64,000 nucleotides of DNA from UBA6059 sp040222235 (GTDB lineage Bacteria > Bacteroidota > Bacteroidia > Cytophagales > Cyclobacteriaceae): assembly GCA_040222235.1 (NCBI GenBank), contig JAVKDO010000057.1, positions 1 to 64,000 on the forward strand. The letters are read 5' to 3'. A model generated the notes under the pieces. The model had not been told where the DNA came from. It made no database searches and saw only the letters and a list, made by a program, of their open reading frames with translations. Below, piece by piece: positions 8,606-18,131 of the stretch (position 1 is the first letter of the stretch; each line of letters begins with the position of its first letter). The translations under genes and the position numbers were made by a program.

Positions 8606-9232
8606 ATGTCCCAAAAAGGATACTTTGTTTCTGCCATTGGTACGGATAGTGGTAAGACCTTGATAAGTGCTATGCTCGTAGAAGGCCTGAAGGCCGACTA
8701 TTGGAAGCCTGTGCAATCTGGTGAGCCCAGGGATACCGAGTCCGTTCGGTCGCTGGTGAGTAATTCCCGATCCATATTCCATCCTGAGCGACACCTGCTG
8801 AAGACACCAGCATCACCGCATGCTTCAGCTCGCATCGATGGACTGCACATTTCGCTTGATGACTTTCACCTACCGGAATCTGTGCATCCTCTGATCGTAG
8901 AGGGTGCCGGTGGACTGATGGTGCCACTCAATGATGATGACCTGATTATTGACTTGATCGCAGTATTGGGTTTGCCTTTGATACTAGTGTCTAACCTTTA
9001 CCTAGGCAGTATTAACCATACCTTATTGAGTATAGAAGCATTAATTGGCAGAGGTATTCCAATTAAGGGCATCATTTTCAATGGAACGCCTAGTCCCGAA
9101 AGTGAATCAGTGATCCTTCATAAGTCAGGGTTGGAATGTTTACTACGAGTGCCGCAGCTCGAGTCAGTGGATAAAACCACCGTTCAGAGATATGGACAGC
9201 AACTAAAAGAAAAGCTTAATGGGATTGATTGA
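8606..9232 (+). CDS. bioD: Dethiobiotin synthetase (BioD)
   Basis: A 208-residue ATP-dependent carboxylase that closes the ureido ring of dethiobiotin from 7,8-diaminononanoate and CO2. The P-loop GTDSGKT is at residues 12-18, followed by WKPVQSG and VEGAGGLMVPL, all family hallmarks. Length is close to the usual 220. It overlaps bioA by 14 bp, consistent with translational coupling inside the operon. Confidence 0.96.
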   Translation: MSQKGYFVSAIGTDSGKTLISAMLVEGLKADYWKPVQSGEPRDTESVRSLVSNSRSIFHPERHLLKTPASPHASARIDGLHISLDDFHLPESVHPLIVEGAGGLMVPLNDDDLIIDLIAVLGLPLILVSNLYLGSINHTLLSIEALIGRGIPIKGIIFNGTPSPESESVILHKSGLECLLRVPQLESVDKTTVQRYGQQLKEKLNGID

Positions 9233-10493
9233 AAGAGACAAGGCAAGTGTTTGGCATCCATTTACGCCACTTGTTGGTAGTTTGGATCCCTTACCAGTGA
9301 AAAAGGCCGCTGGTGTGTATCTGGAGCTGGAGGATGGGCGAAAAATCATTGATGCGATCTCTTCTTGGTGGGTCAATATTCACGGGCATAGCCATCCTAG
9401 GATAGCGCAAGCTGTGGCTGATCAGGCTGCTACCCTGGAACATGTCATCTTCGCTGGGTTCACGCATGAGCCGGCAGTGAAGTTGGCTGAGAATCTGTTG
9501 AGTATACTGCCTGACAATCAAGACAAAGTCTTCTACTCGGATGATGGTAGTACAGCTTGCGAAGTAGCGATGAAAATGGCTTTCCAATACTGGTATAACC
9601 ACGGAGAGGAAAGAAAGAAGATCATTGCGATAGAGGGCGCCTATCATGGAGATACGTTTGGTTCCATGTCGGTGGGCGACAGAGGGCCATTCACTGATCC
9701 TTTCGCTTCATTGTTATTTGATGTTGAGTTTTTGAAATTTCCTGATAGTGAGATCGAGGCAGAAGTAGAAAGGCACTTCAATAAGCTCATCGAGGGTGAT
9801 GATATAGCCGCCTTCATATTCGAACCGATCATTCAGGGTGCCTCCGGCATGCGGATTTATAGTATTGAGCTGATGGATCGGATGATCGCGAAAGCGCAGC
9901 AGCATGGAGTCATCTGTATTGCTGATGAGGTAATGACTGGATTTGGACGTACTGGAGAACTGTTTGCAGCAGATCATCTTCAGAATAAGCCTGACATTAT
10001 TTGCTTGAGCAAGGGACTAACCGGTGGCGCTTTGGCCATGGGTGTCACGACCTGTACCGCCAAGATTATTGAAGCGTATCGCAGTGGTGATATCATGAAG
10101 ACTTTCTTTCATGGTCACTCCTTTACGGCCAATCCCCTTGCATGTGCTGCGGCCAATGCTAGCTTTGATCTACTTATGGCTCCTGAGACCCGGCTGCATA
10201 TGACTCGGATCAACAAGCAGCATCAGCAGTTTGCCGATAGGCTGGAGGGACATCCTCATGTACAGAATCTCAGGGTCTTTGGGACGATACTGGCTTTTGA
10301 GCTAGCTAGCTTTGGAGAGACCTCTTATGTCAATGAAGCTCGTCACAAGCTTTATCCCTATTTTTTAGAGCGAGATATCCTATTGCGTCCTTTGGGTAAC
10401 GTCATCTATTTGATACCGCCTTATATCATTGACAATCAGCAGCTAGGGTATATTTACGATACCATTTTCCAATTTTTGGAAGAATTGGGCTAA
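9219..10493 (+). CDS. bioA: Adenosylmethionine-8-amino-7-oxononanoate aminotransferase (BioA)
   Basis: A 424-residue class III aminotransferase that makes 7,8-diaminononanoate from BioF's product, using S-adenosylmethionine as donor. PLP-binding residues are Asp236 in IADEVMTGFGRTG and Lys265 in CLSKGLTGG. The N terminus contains WHPFT and SSWWVNIHGH, characteristic of BioA rather than other class III enzymes. Its start lies within the end of bioD. The downstream Rrf2 regulator begins 28 bp later on the same strand and may be cotranscribed. Confidence 0.96.
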   Translation: MGLIERDKASVWHPFTPLVGSLDPLPVKKAAGVYLELEDGRKIIDAISSWWVNIHGHSHPRIAQAVADQAATLEHVIFAGFTHEPAVKLAENLLSILPDNQDKVFYSDDGSTACEVAMKMAFQYWYNHGEERKKIIAIEGAYHGDTFGSMSVGDRGPFTDPFASLLFDVEFLKFPDSEIEAEVERHFNKLIEGDDIAAFIFEPIIQGASGMRIYSIELMDRMIAKAQQHGVICIADEVMTGFGRTGELFAADHLQNKPDIICLSKGLTGGALAMGVTTCTAKIIEAYRSGDIMKTFFHGHSFTANPLACAAANASFDLLMAPETRLHMTRINKQHQQFADRLEGHPHVQNLRVFGTILAFELASFGETSYVNEARHKLYPYFLERDILLRPLGNVIYLIPPYIIDNQQLGYIYDTIFQFLEELG

Positions 10494-10521
10494 TTTCCCT
10501 GGTAAGCCAACCTCAAAAACT

Positions 10522-10935
10522 ATGATGTCCAAAAAAGCCAAGTACGCCATTAACGCAATGGTGCATCTTGCGCGCAAACATGGAGATGGACCGATCACCA
10601 TCCGCGACATAGCCGAGGAGGAAAATATCCCGCAAAAATTTTTGGAAGCCATCTTACTAGAACTCAAGAATGCTGGACTGTTGAGTAGCAAAAAAGGCAA
10701 AGGGGGTGGCTATTATATGATTAAGGAGACAAGTGAGGTGACTATGGCCGACATTATGCGACTTATGGATGGCCCGATAGCGCTTTTGCCTTGTGTTTCT
10801 TACAAACATTATGAGCGATGTGATGAATGCAAAGACGAAAACACTTGCAGCATAAGGCGTGTATTCTTCGAAGTGCGGAATAAGACGGTAGATATGCTCA
10901 AAGAGGCATCATTGGATAAAGTGATCCAAGAATAG
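10522..10935 (+). CDS. Rrf2-family transcriptional regulator
   Basis: A 137-residue Rrf2 protein with an N-terminal winged helix (about 1-70: SKKAKYAINAMVHLA, ITIRDIAEEENIPQKFLEAIL, KGKGGGYY) and four cysteines in the second half (Cys91, Cys100, Cys103, Cys109). Rrf2 proteins such as IscR bind Fe-S clusters through cysteines in this region, while CymR senses cysteine status without a cluster. The four-Cys pattern hints at a metal or cluster site, but that is inference. It follows bioA by 28 bp and precedes an SLC13-type permease; biotin synthase needs Fe-S clusters, so the linkage to bio genes is plausible. Confidence 0.88.
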   Translation: MMSKKAKYAINAMVHLARKHGDGPITIRDIAEEENIPQKFLEAILLELKNAGLLSSKKGKGGGYYMIKETSEVTMADIMRLMDGPIALLPCVSYKHYERCDECKDENTCSIRRVFFEVRNKTVDMLKEASLDKVIQE

Positions 10936-10950
10936 ACTTTTTTTAACCTA

Positions 10951-10974
10951 TTACCCTACTAATCCTATAGGTAA
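10951..10974. promoter_or_regulatory. Inverted repeat, possible operator before the permease gene
   Basis: TTACC and GGTAA are perfect 5-bp arms spaced by 14 bp in the 69-bp gap between the Rrf2 gene and the permease gene; CCTATAGG (10964-10971) is also a palindrome. The size and place suit an Rrf2-type operator, but binding is inferred. Confidence 0.35.
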
Positions 10975-11004
10975 ATAGATATTTATACTATTTTCGCTTT
11001 CTTT

Positions 11005-12798
11005 ATGGGAATAGACGCTTACATCGTATTGGCCATCGCGCTGTTGTCAGTGGTGCTCTTCATCACCGAGTGGCTCAGCATAGATTTGGTAGCTCTTTTG
11101 ATGGTCGTATTACTTGTGGCCTCAGGTGTGGTGAGTCCTACAGAGGGAGTTGCAGGTTTCAGTAATCCGGCCACTATCACGGTCGCATTCATGTTCGTAT
11201 TGAGTGAGGCTATCCTCAAAACAGGAGCACTTCAGTCAGTGGGAGTACAACTTTCACCTTTAATAAGAAGGAACCCGATATCAGGAATGGTTCTGCTTAT
11301 CCTATTGATTGGAGTGGTTTCGGCATTCGTCAATAATACCCCGGTCGTAGCGGTACTTATTCCTGTGATCATTCAGATGGCGCATAGTACTGGTCAGGCA
11401 CCCTCTAAGATGCTCATCCCGCTATCATATGCTTCAATTTTCGGAGGGACATGTTCACTCATTGGTACCTCTACTAACATTCTGGTAAGTGGTATCGCTG
11501 CTGATAATGGAGTAGGAGAGTTTTCCATGTTTCAGATGACTCCACTGGGCTTAGTATTTCTAGCCGTTGGTATACTCTATTTTGTATTGATTGGTCGCAA
11601 GCTCTTACCAGAAAAACGTGAATCGGATAGCTTGAAGGATCAGTTTGAGATGCGTGCTTACCTAACGGAAATTGTCTTGAAGGCGGGAGCTGATAGTATT
11701 GGCAAGAAGATAATGGACACTTCACTGGTCAACGAATTAGAGATGGATATCATTGAGATTCGGAGAAGAGGGGCACAGTTTTCACTGCCTGCCGGAGACA
11801 TGGTGTTGAAGAAAGATGATGTCCTCAAGGTACGGTGTGATGTCAATAAGATCAAGCAGCTCAAGGACAGAGTAAGTGTCGATGTGAGCACGGGTATTTC
11901 AATCAGCGATGACTCATTTCAAAGTAAGAACTCCACACTTGTAGAGATAGTGATCACGTCCAACTCGGAATTTGAAGGGAAGTCACTACATGAGATGGAC
12001 TTCAGAAGACGATACCGCGGTGTTCCGCTTGCGATCAGGCACAGAGAGGAAGTACTGCATGAAAATCTTCATGAAGTCAAACTGAAAGCAGGTGATGTGA
12101 TACTCGCAGAAGTCAAAAACCACTTCGTAGAGCAGCTAAAGAAAATTGAAGGCAATCAGGATAGCCCATTCATTATCCTGTCCGAGGACGCATTTGTTGA
12201 CTTCAACAAGCGAAAGTTTGCAGTTGTCGGAGCAATCATTACTACCGTAGTGACACTTGCAGCACTTAATTTGGTTCCGATCATGATTGGCACTTTGGCT
12301 GGAACCGTGCTATTGGTGATGCTCAAGCACCTGACGATGAAAGAGCTGTACGAGTCGATCAATTGGAAGATCGTCTTTCTCCTAGCCGGAGCGTTGAGTA
12401 TGGGAGTTGCTATGAACAATAGTGGATTGGCTTTTGCAGCCGCTGACTTCACCATAAATCAGCTAGGCCAGTATGGACCAGTTGCGATTATTGCGGGACT
12501 CTACTTATTGACCATGATATTAACAGAGGTGATGTCGAACAATGCGACTGCCGCCTTGATCGCACCCATTGCGATAGCCATTGCTGTGCAGCTTGGCTTG
12601 AGTCCGATCCCGTTTTTAATGGCTGTCACTTTTGCTGCCTCTGCAAGCCTGTTGACACCCATAGGGTATCAAACTAATACGATGGTTTATAGTGCGGGAC
12701 AGTATAAGTTCACAGACTTCTTTAGGGTGGGGGCGTTGCTAAGCCTGATCTTTTGGATATTGGCTACCTTGCTGATTCCAGTTTTTTACCCCTTTTAA
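11005..12798 (+). CDS. SLC13/DASS-type permease with two RCK_C domains
   Basis: A 597-residue inner-membrane transporter. About five or six hydrophobic helices (1-200), two soluble TrkA_C/RCK_C domains (about 210-295 and 300-385), then six helices (405-597). Two copies of the family's substrate motif are visible: VNNTPVVA near residue 110 and IGTSTNIL near 155, with MSNNATAALIAP and TPIGYQTN in the second half. Related proteins carry sulfate, dicarboxylates or other anions, usually with Na+. The Rrf2 regulator directly upstream might point to sulfur or Fe-S related uptake, but the substrate cannot be named. The M28 peptidase gene follows by 12 bp. Confidence 0.88.
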   Translation: MGIDAYIVLAIALLSVVLFITEWLSIDLVALLMVVLLVASGVVSPTEGVAGFSNPATITVAFMFVLSEAILKTGALQSVGVQLSPLIRRNPISGMVLLILLIGVVSAFVNNTPVVAVLIPVIIQMAHSTGQAPSKMLIPLSYASIFGGTCSLIGTSTNILVSGIAADNGVGEFSMFQMTPLGLVFLAVGILYFVLIGRKLLPEKRESDSLKDQFEMRAYLTEIVLKAGADSIGKKIMDTSLVNELEMDIIEIRRRGAQFSLPAGDMVLKKDDVLKVRCDVNKIKQLKDRVSVDVSTGISISDDSFQSKNSTLVEIVITSNSEFEGKSLHEMDFRRRYRGVPLAIRHREEVLHENLHEVKLKAGDVILAEVKNHFVEQLKKIEGNQDSPFIILSEDAFVDFNKRKFAVVGAIITTVVTLAALNLVPIMIGTLAGTVLLVMLKHLTMKELYESINWKIVFLLAGALSMGVAMNNSGLAFAAADFTINQLGQYGPVAIIAGLYLLTMILTEVMSNNATAALIAPIAIAIAVQLGLSPIPFLMAVTFAASASLLTPIGYQTNTMVYSAGQYKFTDFFRVGALLSLIFWILATLLIPVFYPF

Positions 12799-12810
12799 GA
12801 CTAAGCTAAT

Positions 12811-14532
12811 ATGAGATACTCCTTATCAATGGCTTTTATAGGCCTTTGTCTTTTTGCTGTTGGATGTACTTCCAAGACTTTTGATCATACAGAGACGGTT
12901 ACTGATGTCCAAGAACTCATTCAAGCTCAACTGACAGGTGAGCTTGCCCTTGAGACAACTGCTTATGTTGAGCAGTTTTGGAGAGTCGTGGGCAATGCGG
13001 GCTTTGATTCGAGCATCTACAAGATTGTGGAGCAGCTGGAGCTAGCTGGCTATGTATTAGAAGATGCCGCTACCGCAAATGAAAGGCTGACCTACCGGCT
13101 AGAGAAGAGACCATTGGAAAGACCAACTTGGGAGCCCGTTAATGCAAGTTTATACATTGATGGATCGTCTGCACCTCTACTAGAGTACAGTAGCAATAGG
13201 AACATGATAGCCATGTATTCTCACTCAACTGGAGCCGAGGGTGTTACCGCCGAGGTAGTCCGGGTGAAGGATTTGGACGAATTGGAGCGTCTTAATGTGC
13301 AGGGTAAAATTGTCTACATGGAAGCTGCTCCTCGTAGTATCTATGATCGCGTAGTGCTGGAAGGGGGTGCTATTGGCCTCTTGACTTACAACAACCCTGA
13401 CTATCTAGAGCCTGCTAAGAATACAACATCAATCCAGTTTAGAAGGATACCATACAACGAAGAGATCAAGGCCTGGTGTATTCCTCTTTCTTATGCCGCG
13501 AATGAAACCTTGAAATCAAGACTCAATCAAGAGAAAGTCATCATCACCGCTAATATTGAAACGAAGATTTATGAATCTGAGGAGCTGACAGTCGTCGCTG
13601 ATATTCGCGGTAGCAATAAACCAGACGAGCGAATGGTCTTCAGTGCGCACGTCCAGGAGCCAGGAGCCAATGACAATGCCTCTGGCGTAGGCGCTCAAGT
13701 CGAGATGGCGGCAGTGTCAGCTGGACTAGTCAAGAACGGCGATTTTGACCCGAGCCGTACATTGACCTTTCTATGGGGTGACGAGATCGTATCTACAAGG
13801 CGCTACGTACAGGAGGATGAGGCCAGAGCTTCAGGAGTCATATGGGGTATAAGCCTTGATATGGTGGGAGAGAATACCGCCGTAACAGGTGGGAGTTTCT
13901 TGATCGAAAAGATGCCCGATCCGAGTGCCATCTGGACGAGAGGGGACGATGAGCATACCGAGTGGGGAGGTTCTGAGATGACGTTGGAAGAAATGCAGCC
14001 TCATTATCTCAATGATTTGGCTTTTGGTTATGCGATGAACCAAAGTAGAAGAGCTAACTGGCCTGTTAAGACGAACCCTTATGAAGGCGGAAGCGATCAT
14101 GTACCTTTTCTGCGTGCAGATATTCCAAGCGTATTATTTTGGCATTTTACTGATCAGTATTACCACACGGATAATGATCGAATCGACAAAGTGTCAAAAA
14201 CTACTTTGAAGAATGTAGCCATCGTAGCACTCTCATTAGCCGCCACTTTGGTCAACGCTGATGTATCCACAGCAGCTACCATTCTCGAAGAGGTCAAGCA
14301 AGCAGGTATGGCCAGGCTGAAGGAGGAACTCAAGCAGAGTGAGATGGCTATCGCCGCTGGTTCGACAAAAGAGGTAGAGACGCAGATCCTTCAAGCATGG
14401 GGAAACTGGTATATCGAGTCCCTTGCAACCGTAGTGGACCTAGTAGACGACCAGAATCAGATTATGGATCAGATATCTAGCGCTCAAGCGGACATAGCTG
14501 AGAAAGTAGCCTCTTGCATTGGCCAGCTTTAG
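12811..14532 (+). CDS. M28-family zinc peptidase, lipoprotein
   Basis: A 573-residue predicted lipoprotein (lipobox FAVGC, Cys19) with an M28 peptidase domain in the second half. Probable zinc ligands are His280 and Asp288 in AHVQEPGANDNASG, Asp324/Glu325 in WGDEI, Asp350 in LDMVGEN and a late His (His452 in YYHTDND, or His430 in GSDH). The usual HxD is HVQ, and the usual catalytic EE is DE, so this is a divergent member. The N-terminal half holds a PA-like insertion. It is expected to degrade peptides in the periplasm or at the outer membrane. It is in tandem with the permease and meets the methyltransferase gene with overlapping stop codons. Confidence 0.85.
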   Translation: MRYSLSMAFIGLCLFAVGCTSKTFDHTETVTDVQELIQAQLTGELALETTAYVEQFWRVVGNAGFDSSIYKIVEQLELAGYVLEDAATANERLTYRLEKRPLERPTWEPVNASLYIDGSSAPLLEYSSNRNMIAMYSHSTGAEGVTAEVVRVKDLDELERLNVQGKIVYMEAAPRSIYDRVVLEGGAIGLLTYNNPDYLEPAKNTTSIQFRRIPYNEEIKAWCIPLSYAANETLKSRLNQEKVIITANIETKIYESEELTVVADIRGSNKPDERMVFSAHVQEPGANDNASGVGAQVEMAAVSAGLVKNGDFDPSRTLTFLWGDEIVSTRRYVQEDEARASGVIWGISLDMVGENTAVTGGSFLIEKMPDPSAIWTRGDDEHTEWGGSEMTLEEMQPHYLNDLAFGYAMNQSRRANWPVKTNPYEGGSDHVPFLRADIPSVLFWHFTDQYYHTDNDRIDKVSKTTLKNVAIVALSLAATLVNADVSTAATILEEVKQAGMARLKEELKQSEMAIAAGSTKEVETQILQAWGNWYIESLATVVDLVDDQNQIMDQISSAQADIAEKVASCIGQL

Positions 14533-15272
14533 TGCACCTGACCGACGCGGAGAATTATAGGCAGGACAGCAGAATAACTCTTCTCTGGAAGCTCAGATAA
14601 TCGCTCATTGAATGCAACAAGTGGATCTACACCTTCGGCTTGTCTATATTTTTTCACGCCTGACCATGTGTCTAGGTAGTTTAGCAGTGACTGTCGAGTA
14701 TGTTGCACTTTGATCTCAAACTTTGGCAGATCAAATGGCTCCTTGAATCGGAAGGGTATCGTGCGATATTCAGCATCAACATGAGCCCTTTCGGGTGGCC
14801 AGTGTTTGTGGACGACATGTTCATAAAAATGTCTTACTAAACCATCCAGTTTGTGATCATCAAATCGGATCAGTCCATAGCCCCAAATGGCAATCAGCGC
14901 ATTTGGTTTTGCAACCCGTTTCACCTGAGTACTGAACTCTTCAAAGTCAAACCAATGAGCTGCCTGAGCCACGGTGATCAAGTCGACGGCATTATCAGGC
15001 AAGGAGCATTGTTCCGCCGGCTCAACTCGATAATTGATCCTAGGATGTTCTTCGGCATGATCTAATTGATCAGCACTTCCATCTGTGGCAAGCACTTGGT
15101 TGAAATGCTTAGCGAGTGCAATGGCAGCTTGCCCATTGCCAGTGGCGGCATCCCAAGCCATTTCGTGTTTCGAGCACAGATCAGAAAGAAACTCAAATAG
15201 CTCCGATGGATAGGTCGGCCGAAACGACTTGTAGTTTTTAGAATTGTGTGAGAAGTGGTCTTTGAAGCCCAA
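14529..15272 (-). CDS. Class I SAM-dependent methyltransferase
   Basis: A 247-residue cytoplasmic methyltransferase of the Rossmann-fold class I type. Motif I is AWDAATGNGQAA (residues about 38-49), followed by an acidic ATDGS at the end of strand 2 and VDLITVAQAAHWFD (motif post I/II). The pattern MGFKDHFSHNSKNYKSFRPTYP matches a broad family of small-molecule methyltransferases often annotated near trans-aconitate methyltransferase. The substrate is unknown. It overlaps the M28 peptidase end by 4 bp and lies 17 bp downstream of the E2 gene in its own direction of view, on the same strand as E2. Confidence 0.85.
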   Translation of the reverse strand: MGFKDHFSHNSKNYKSFRPTYPSELFEFLSDLCSKHEMAWDAATGNGQAAIALAKHFNQVLATDGSADQLDHAEEHPRINYRVEPAEQCSLPDNAVDLITVAQAAHWFDFEEFSTQVKRVAKPNALIAIWGYGLIRFDDHKLDGLVRHFYEHVVHKHWPPERAHVDAEYRTIPFRFKEPFDLPKFEIKVQHTRQSLLNYLDTWSGVKKYRQAEGVDPLVAFNERLSELPEKSYSAVLPIILRVGQVH

Positions 15273-15289
15273 GCTGTCTAGCTAATATC

Positions 15290-16600
15290 TTAAATCCCCC
15301 GATTCACGTCAAACTGCTCAAGATAATCAGCGACACGCCTAACAAACATGCCTCCCAATGCACCATCAACCACTCTGTGGTCGTAAGAGTGACTCAGGAA
15401 CATCTGATGCCGTATTCCAATGAAATCACCTTTGTCAGTCTCAATAACTGCAGGTTTTTTGCGGATGGCACCCACGGCCATAATGGCCACTTGAGGCTGC
15501 ATGATGATAGGAGTACCCATCACATTGCCGAATGATCCAACATTTGAAATAGTGTAAGTTCCACCACTCAGCTCGTCAGGCTTCAGCTTGTTTTCACGGG
15601 CTCTTCTCGCTAAGTCGTTGACTTTCTCTACAATGCCGAGCAAGTTCAGTTTGTCAGCATTGCGAATGACAGGTACGATTAGATTTCCGCTAGGAAGCGC
15701 AACGGCTAACCCAATGTTGACAGCCCCCCTCTTGATGATCTTGTCTCCATCGACAGAGATGTTGATCATGGGATAATCTTTGATTGCTTTGACTAATGCT
15801 TCGATGAAGATCGGAGTGAAAGTGAGTGCTTGTCCTTCCTGCTCTTTGAAGATATTCTTCATCTTGTTTCTCCAACTCACCACGTTCGTCATGTCAGCCT
15901 CGACGAAGCTGGTGACGTGCGGACTGGTCTGCTTAGATGACAACATGCGATCAGCAATCATCTTACGCATGCGATCCATTTCGATAATCTCATCTTCTCC
16001 TGAGACCGTCAATGGTACTGGAGATGGAGTCGGTTGGGAAGCCGCTGTAGCGGCGACTGATGAACTGCCACCTTGAGTTCTCAATTTGAGATAAGAGAGC
16101 ATGTCATTTTTGGTGACACGGCCCTCTTTGCCCGTACCCGGAATCGCATCCAGCTCGACCTGTCCGATCCCTTCTTCCTTGGCGATGTTCTTTACCAAAG
16201 GAGAATAGAACCTATCAGAACTAGACGCTACGACTGGTGCCGGTGTAGCGTCAGCAAAGGCCGAGTGATTTTGTACGGCTTGCTCGAGTAGGGCAGAAGC
16301 CGCCTCAGCCGCCTCTTGCGTATCGACCTGGTTGGAGACCACTGCCGTACCATTGGATCCTGCAATCTCCAGAATGGCGATTGGATGTCCCACCTTTACG
16401 ACATCACCTTCCTGAGCTAGTATTTTCTTAAGAACGCCTGCATGTGTGCTGGGAACTTCTGTATCCACCTTATCGGTAGCGACCTCTAAGACTGACTCTT
16501 CCTCCTCGATTTCCTCACCCTCTTTCTTGAGCCAAGAAAGGATTGTCCCTTCCATGATACTTTCGCCCATCTTGGGCATCACCATCTCTACTGTAGCCAT
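15290..16600 (-). CDS. Dihydrolipoamide acyltransferase, E2 of a 2-oxoacid dehydrogenase
   Basis: A 436-residue E2 subunit when started at the ATG at 16600 (MATVEMVMPKMGES), the normal N terminus of the lipoyl domain; an ORF extension 23 codons upstream is not expected to be translated. Domains: lipoyl (1-75, lipoyl-lysine Lys44 in EVATDKVDTE), an Ala/Pro-rich linker, the E3/E1-binding domain (about 125-165) and the catalytic domain with His408 and Asp412 in YDHRVVDG. It transfers acyl groups to CoA in the pyruvate, 2-oxoglutarate or, most likely from overall look, branched-chain 2-oxoacid complex. No E1 or E3 gene is adjacent. The 180 bp upstream is strikingly A+T-rich. Confidence 0.94.
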   Translation of the reverse strand: MATVEMVMPKMGESIMEGTILSWLKKEGEEIEEEESVLEVATDKVDTEVPSTHAGVLKKILAQEGDVVKVGHPIAILEIAGSNGTAVVSNQVDTQEAAEAASALLEQAVQNHSAFADATPAPVVASSSDRFYSPLVKNIAKEEGIGQVELDAIPGTGKEGRVTKNDMLSYLKLRTQGGSSSVAATAASQPTPSPVPLTVSGEDEIIEMDRMRKMIADRMLSSKQTSPHVTSFVEADMTNVVSWRNKMKNIFKEQEGQALTFTPIFIEALVKAIKDYPMINISVDGDKIIKRGAVNIGLAVALPSGNLIVPVIRNADKLNLLGIVEKVNDLARRARENKLKPDELSGGTYTISNVGSFGNVMGTPIIMQPQVAIMAVGAIRKKPAVIETDKGDFIGIRHQMFLSHSYDHRVVDGALGGMFVRRVADYLEQFDVNRGI

Positions 16601-16781
16601 AATACAAACGTTTGCGCGATCACATGCATTTCTACCAAATTTAGCGAATAAATCAGATTCGCATTCCAAATTATCCTTTACAATCTCTGATCTTATTCAG
16701 TATAAACAGAATTATAGTCCGTATTATATTGTTTATTATATTTAATATTCTGTAATTACTATATTTTAATATTGATTGTTC

Positions 16782-18044
16782 TTATTTTAAATTGACCTGA
16801 GTGATCAGCTGCTGCCTCAATAGATTAAGAGAATGAAGCGCTGAAAGTTGAATATTTAGTGCGCGCTGAGTTCCTAACAGTAGCTTCTTCGCAATACAGT
16901 GCTCCCCATCCGCATAGGCGATCCACACTGTTCCCACGGGCTTTTCCGTTGTGCCACCACCAGGTCCTGCCACACCACTCGTGGCTAGGCCGATATCAGT
17001 TCCGAATTTTCGGCGAATGCTCATGGCCATCTCTTTTACAGTTTCTTCGCTGACCGCACCATGCTCCTTGATGATCTGCTCTGGTACCCCAAGTTCGTTG
17101 ATCTTGATATCGTTGTGATAGCTAATGACACTACCGATGAAATAGGCTGAACTACCGGGTACGCTGGTAATCATATGGGCAAGATAGCCACCTGAGCAGC
17201 TCTCAGCTGTAGCTATCGTTAGTCCGTTCTTTACCAGATCACCTCCCGTGGTGGACTCAATGGTGTCTTTGTTGTATCCATATATATATTGGCTAATGAG
17301 TGGCCTAACCGCTTCGATTTGCTCCTCGACCTGTCGCTCGAGTTCTTCTTGACTGTCACCAACTGCGGTTAGTCTGAGCTTCACCTGTCCCAGACTTGGT
17401 AAGTAGGCTAGCCCAATGTTTTCCGGTAGGTGATCTTCCCAGTCTTCTATGATTTCAGCTAACCATGACTCACCTATTCCGATGGTCTTTATTAATTTAT
17501 GAAATATGACCGGCATCTCGAAGGTCTCTTGGAGTTTTGGGATGACTTGATCAGACATCATCATTTTCATCTCGTAGGGTACGCCGGGCATAGACACAAA
17601 GACCACCTCTTCACGCTCAAACCACATTCCAGGGGCACTACCTATTGCGTTAGTGACTTTTTGACAAGCGATTGGAAGGACTGCTTGTTGCCGATTGATC
17701 TCGGTCAGTTCCCGACCTTTGCTCTCAAATACACTAATCACATCCGCTAATGCTGACTCGTGTAGCTCCATCTCACAGCCAAAGTACTTGGCCAGGCAGG
17801 GTTTGGTAAGGTCGTCTTTTGTTGGTCCGAGCCCACCTGTTATCAGAATGATATCTACTCTGGCCTCCGCTTCAGCCAATGCGGTGAGTATATCCTGTTC
17901 ATTGTCTCCTATGGTGGTGCGGCGGATGGTGCGGACGCCAATGTCATTGAGCGCTGTGCTCATCCACTGTGCGTTGGTATCCAGTATCTGTCCGTAGAGT
18001 ATTTCGTCACCAATAGTGATGATTTCTGCTGTCACTTTCTTCAT
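16782..18044 (-). CDS. cinA: CinA-family nicotinamide-nucleotide amidohydrolase
   Basis: A 420-residue two-domain protein. The N-terminal part (1-170) is a MoCF-like domain with EIITIGDEILYGQILDTN and ITGGLGPTKDDLT; the C-terminal part (about 260-415) is the PncC-type amidohydrolase domain with TAESCSGGYLAH and GVAGPGGGT. CinA proteins deamidate nicotinamide mononucleotide (and in some bacteria hydrolyse ADP-ribose), recycling NAD breakdown products. Length is typical. It lies upstream of the E2 gene on the same strand, separated by an A+T-rich gap, and is divergent from the DUF4197 gene. Confidence 0.94.
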   Translation of the reverse strand: MKKVTAEIITIGDEILYGQILDTNAQWMSTALNDIGVRTIRRTTIGDNEQDILTALAEAEARVDIILITGGLGPTKDDLTKPCLAKYFGCEMELHESALADVISVFESKGRELTEINRQQAVLPIACQKVTNAIGSAPGMWFEREEVVFVSMPGVPYEMKMMMSDQVIPKLQETFEMPVIFHKLIKTIGIGESWLAEIIEDWEDHLPENIGLAYLPSLGQVKLRLTAVGDSQEELERQVEEQIEAVRPLISQYIYGYNKDTIESTTGGDLVKNGLTIATAESCSGGYLAHMITSVPGSSAYFIGSVISYHNDIKINELGVPEQIIKEHGAVSEETVKEMAMSIRRKFGTDIGLATSGVAGPGGGTTEKPVGTVWIAYADGEHCIAKKLLLGTQRALNIQLSALHSLNLLRQQLITQVNLK

Positions 18045-18131
18045 TAATGGGTGCTTTAAAGAGAGGGGTAAAGTTATCCTTATTCGTTAAGTTTGAATCT
18101 CCTTTATAAGGCTTAAAACGAACCAATTGTT

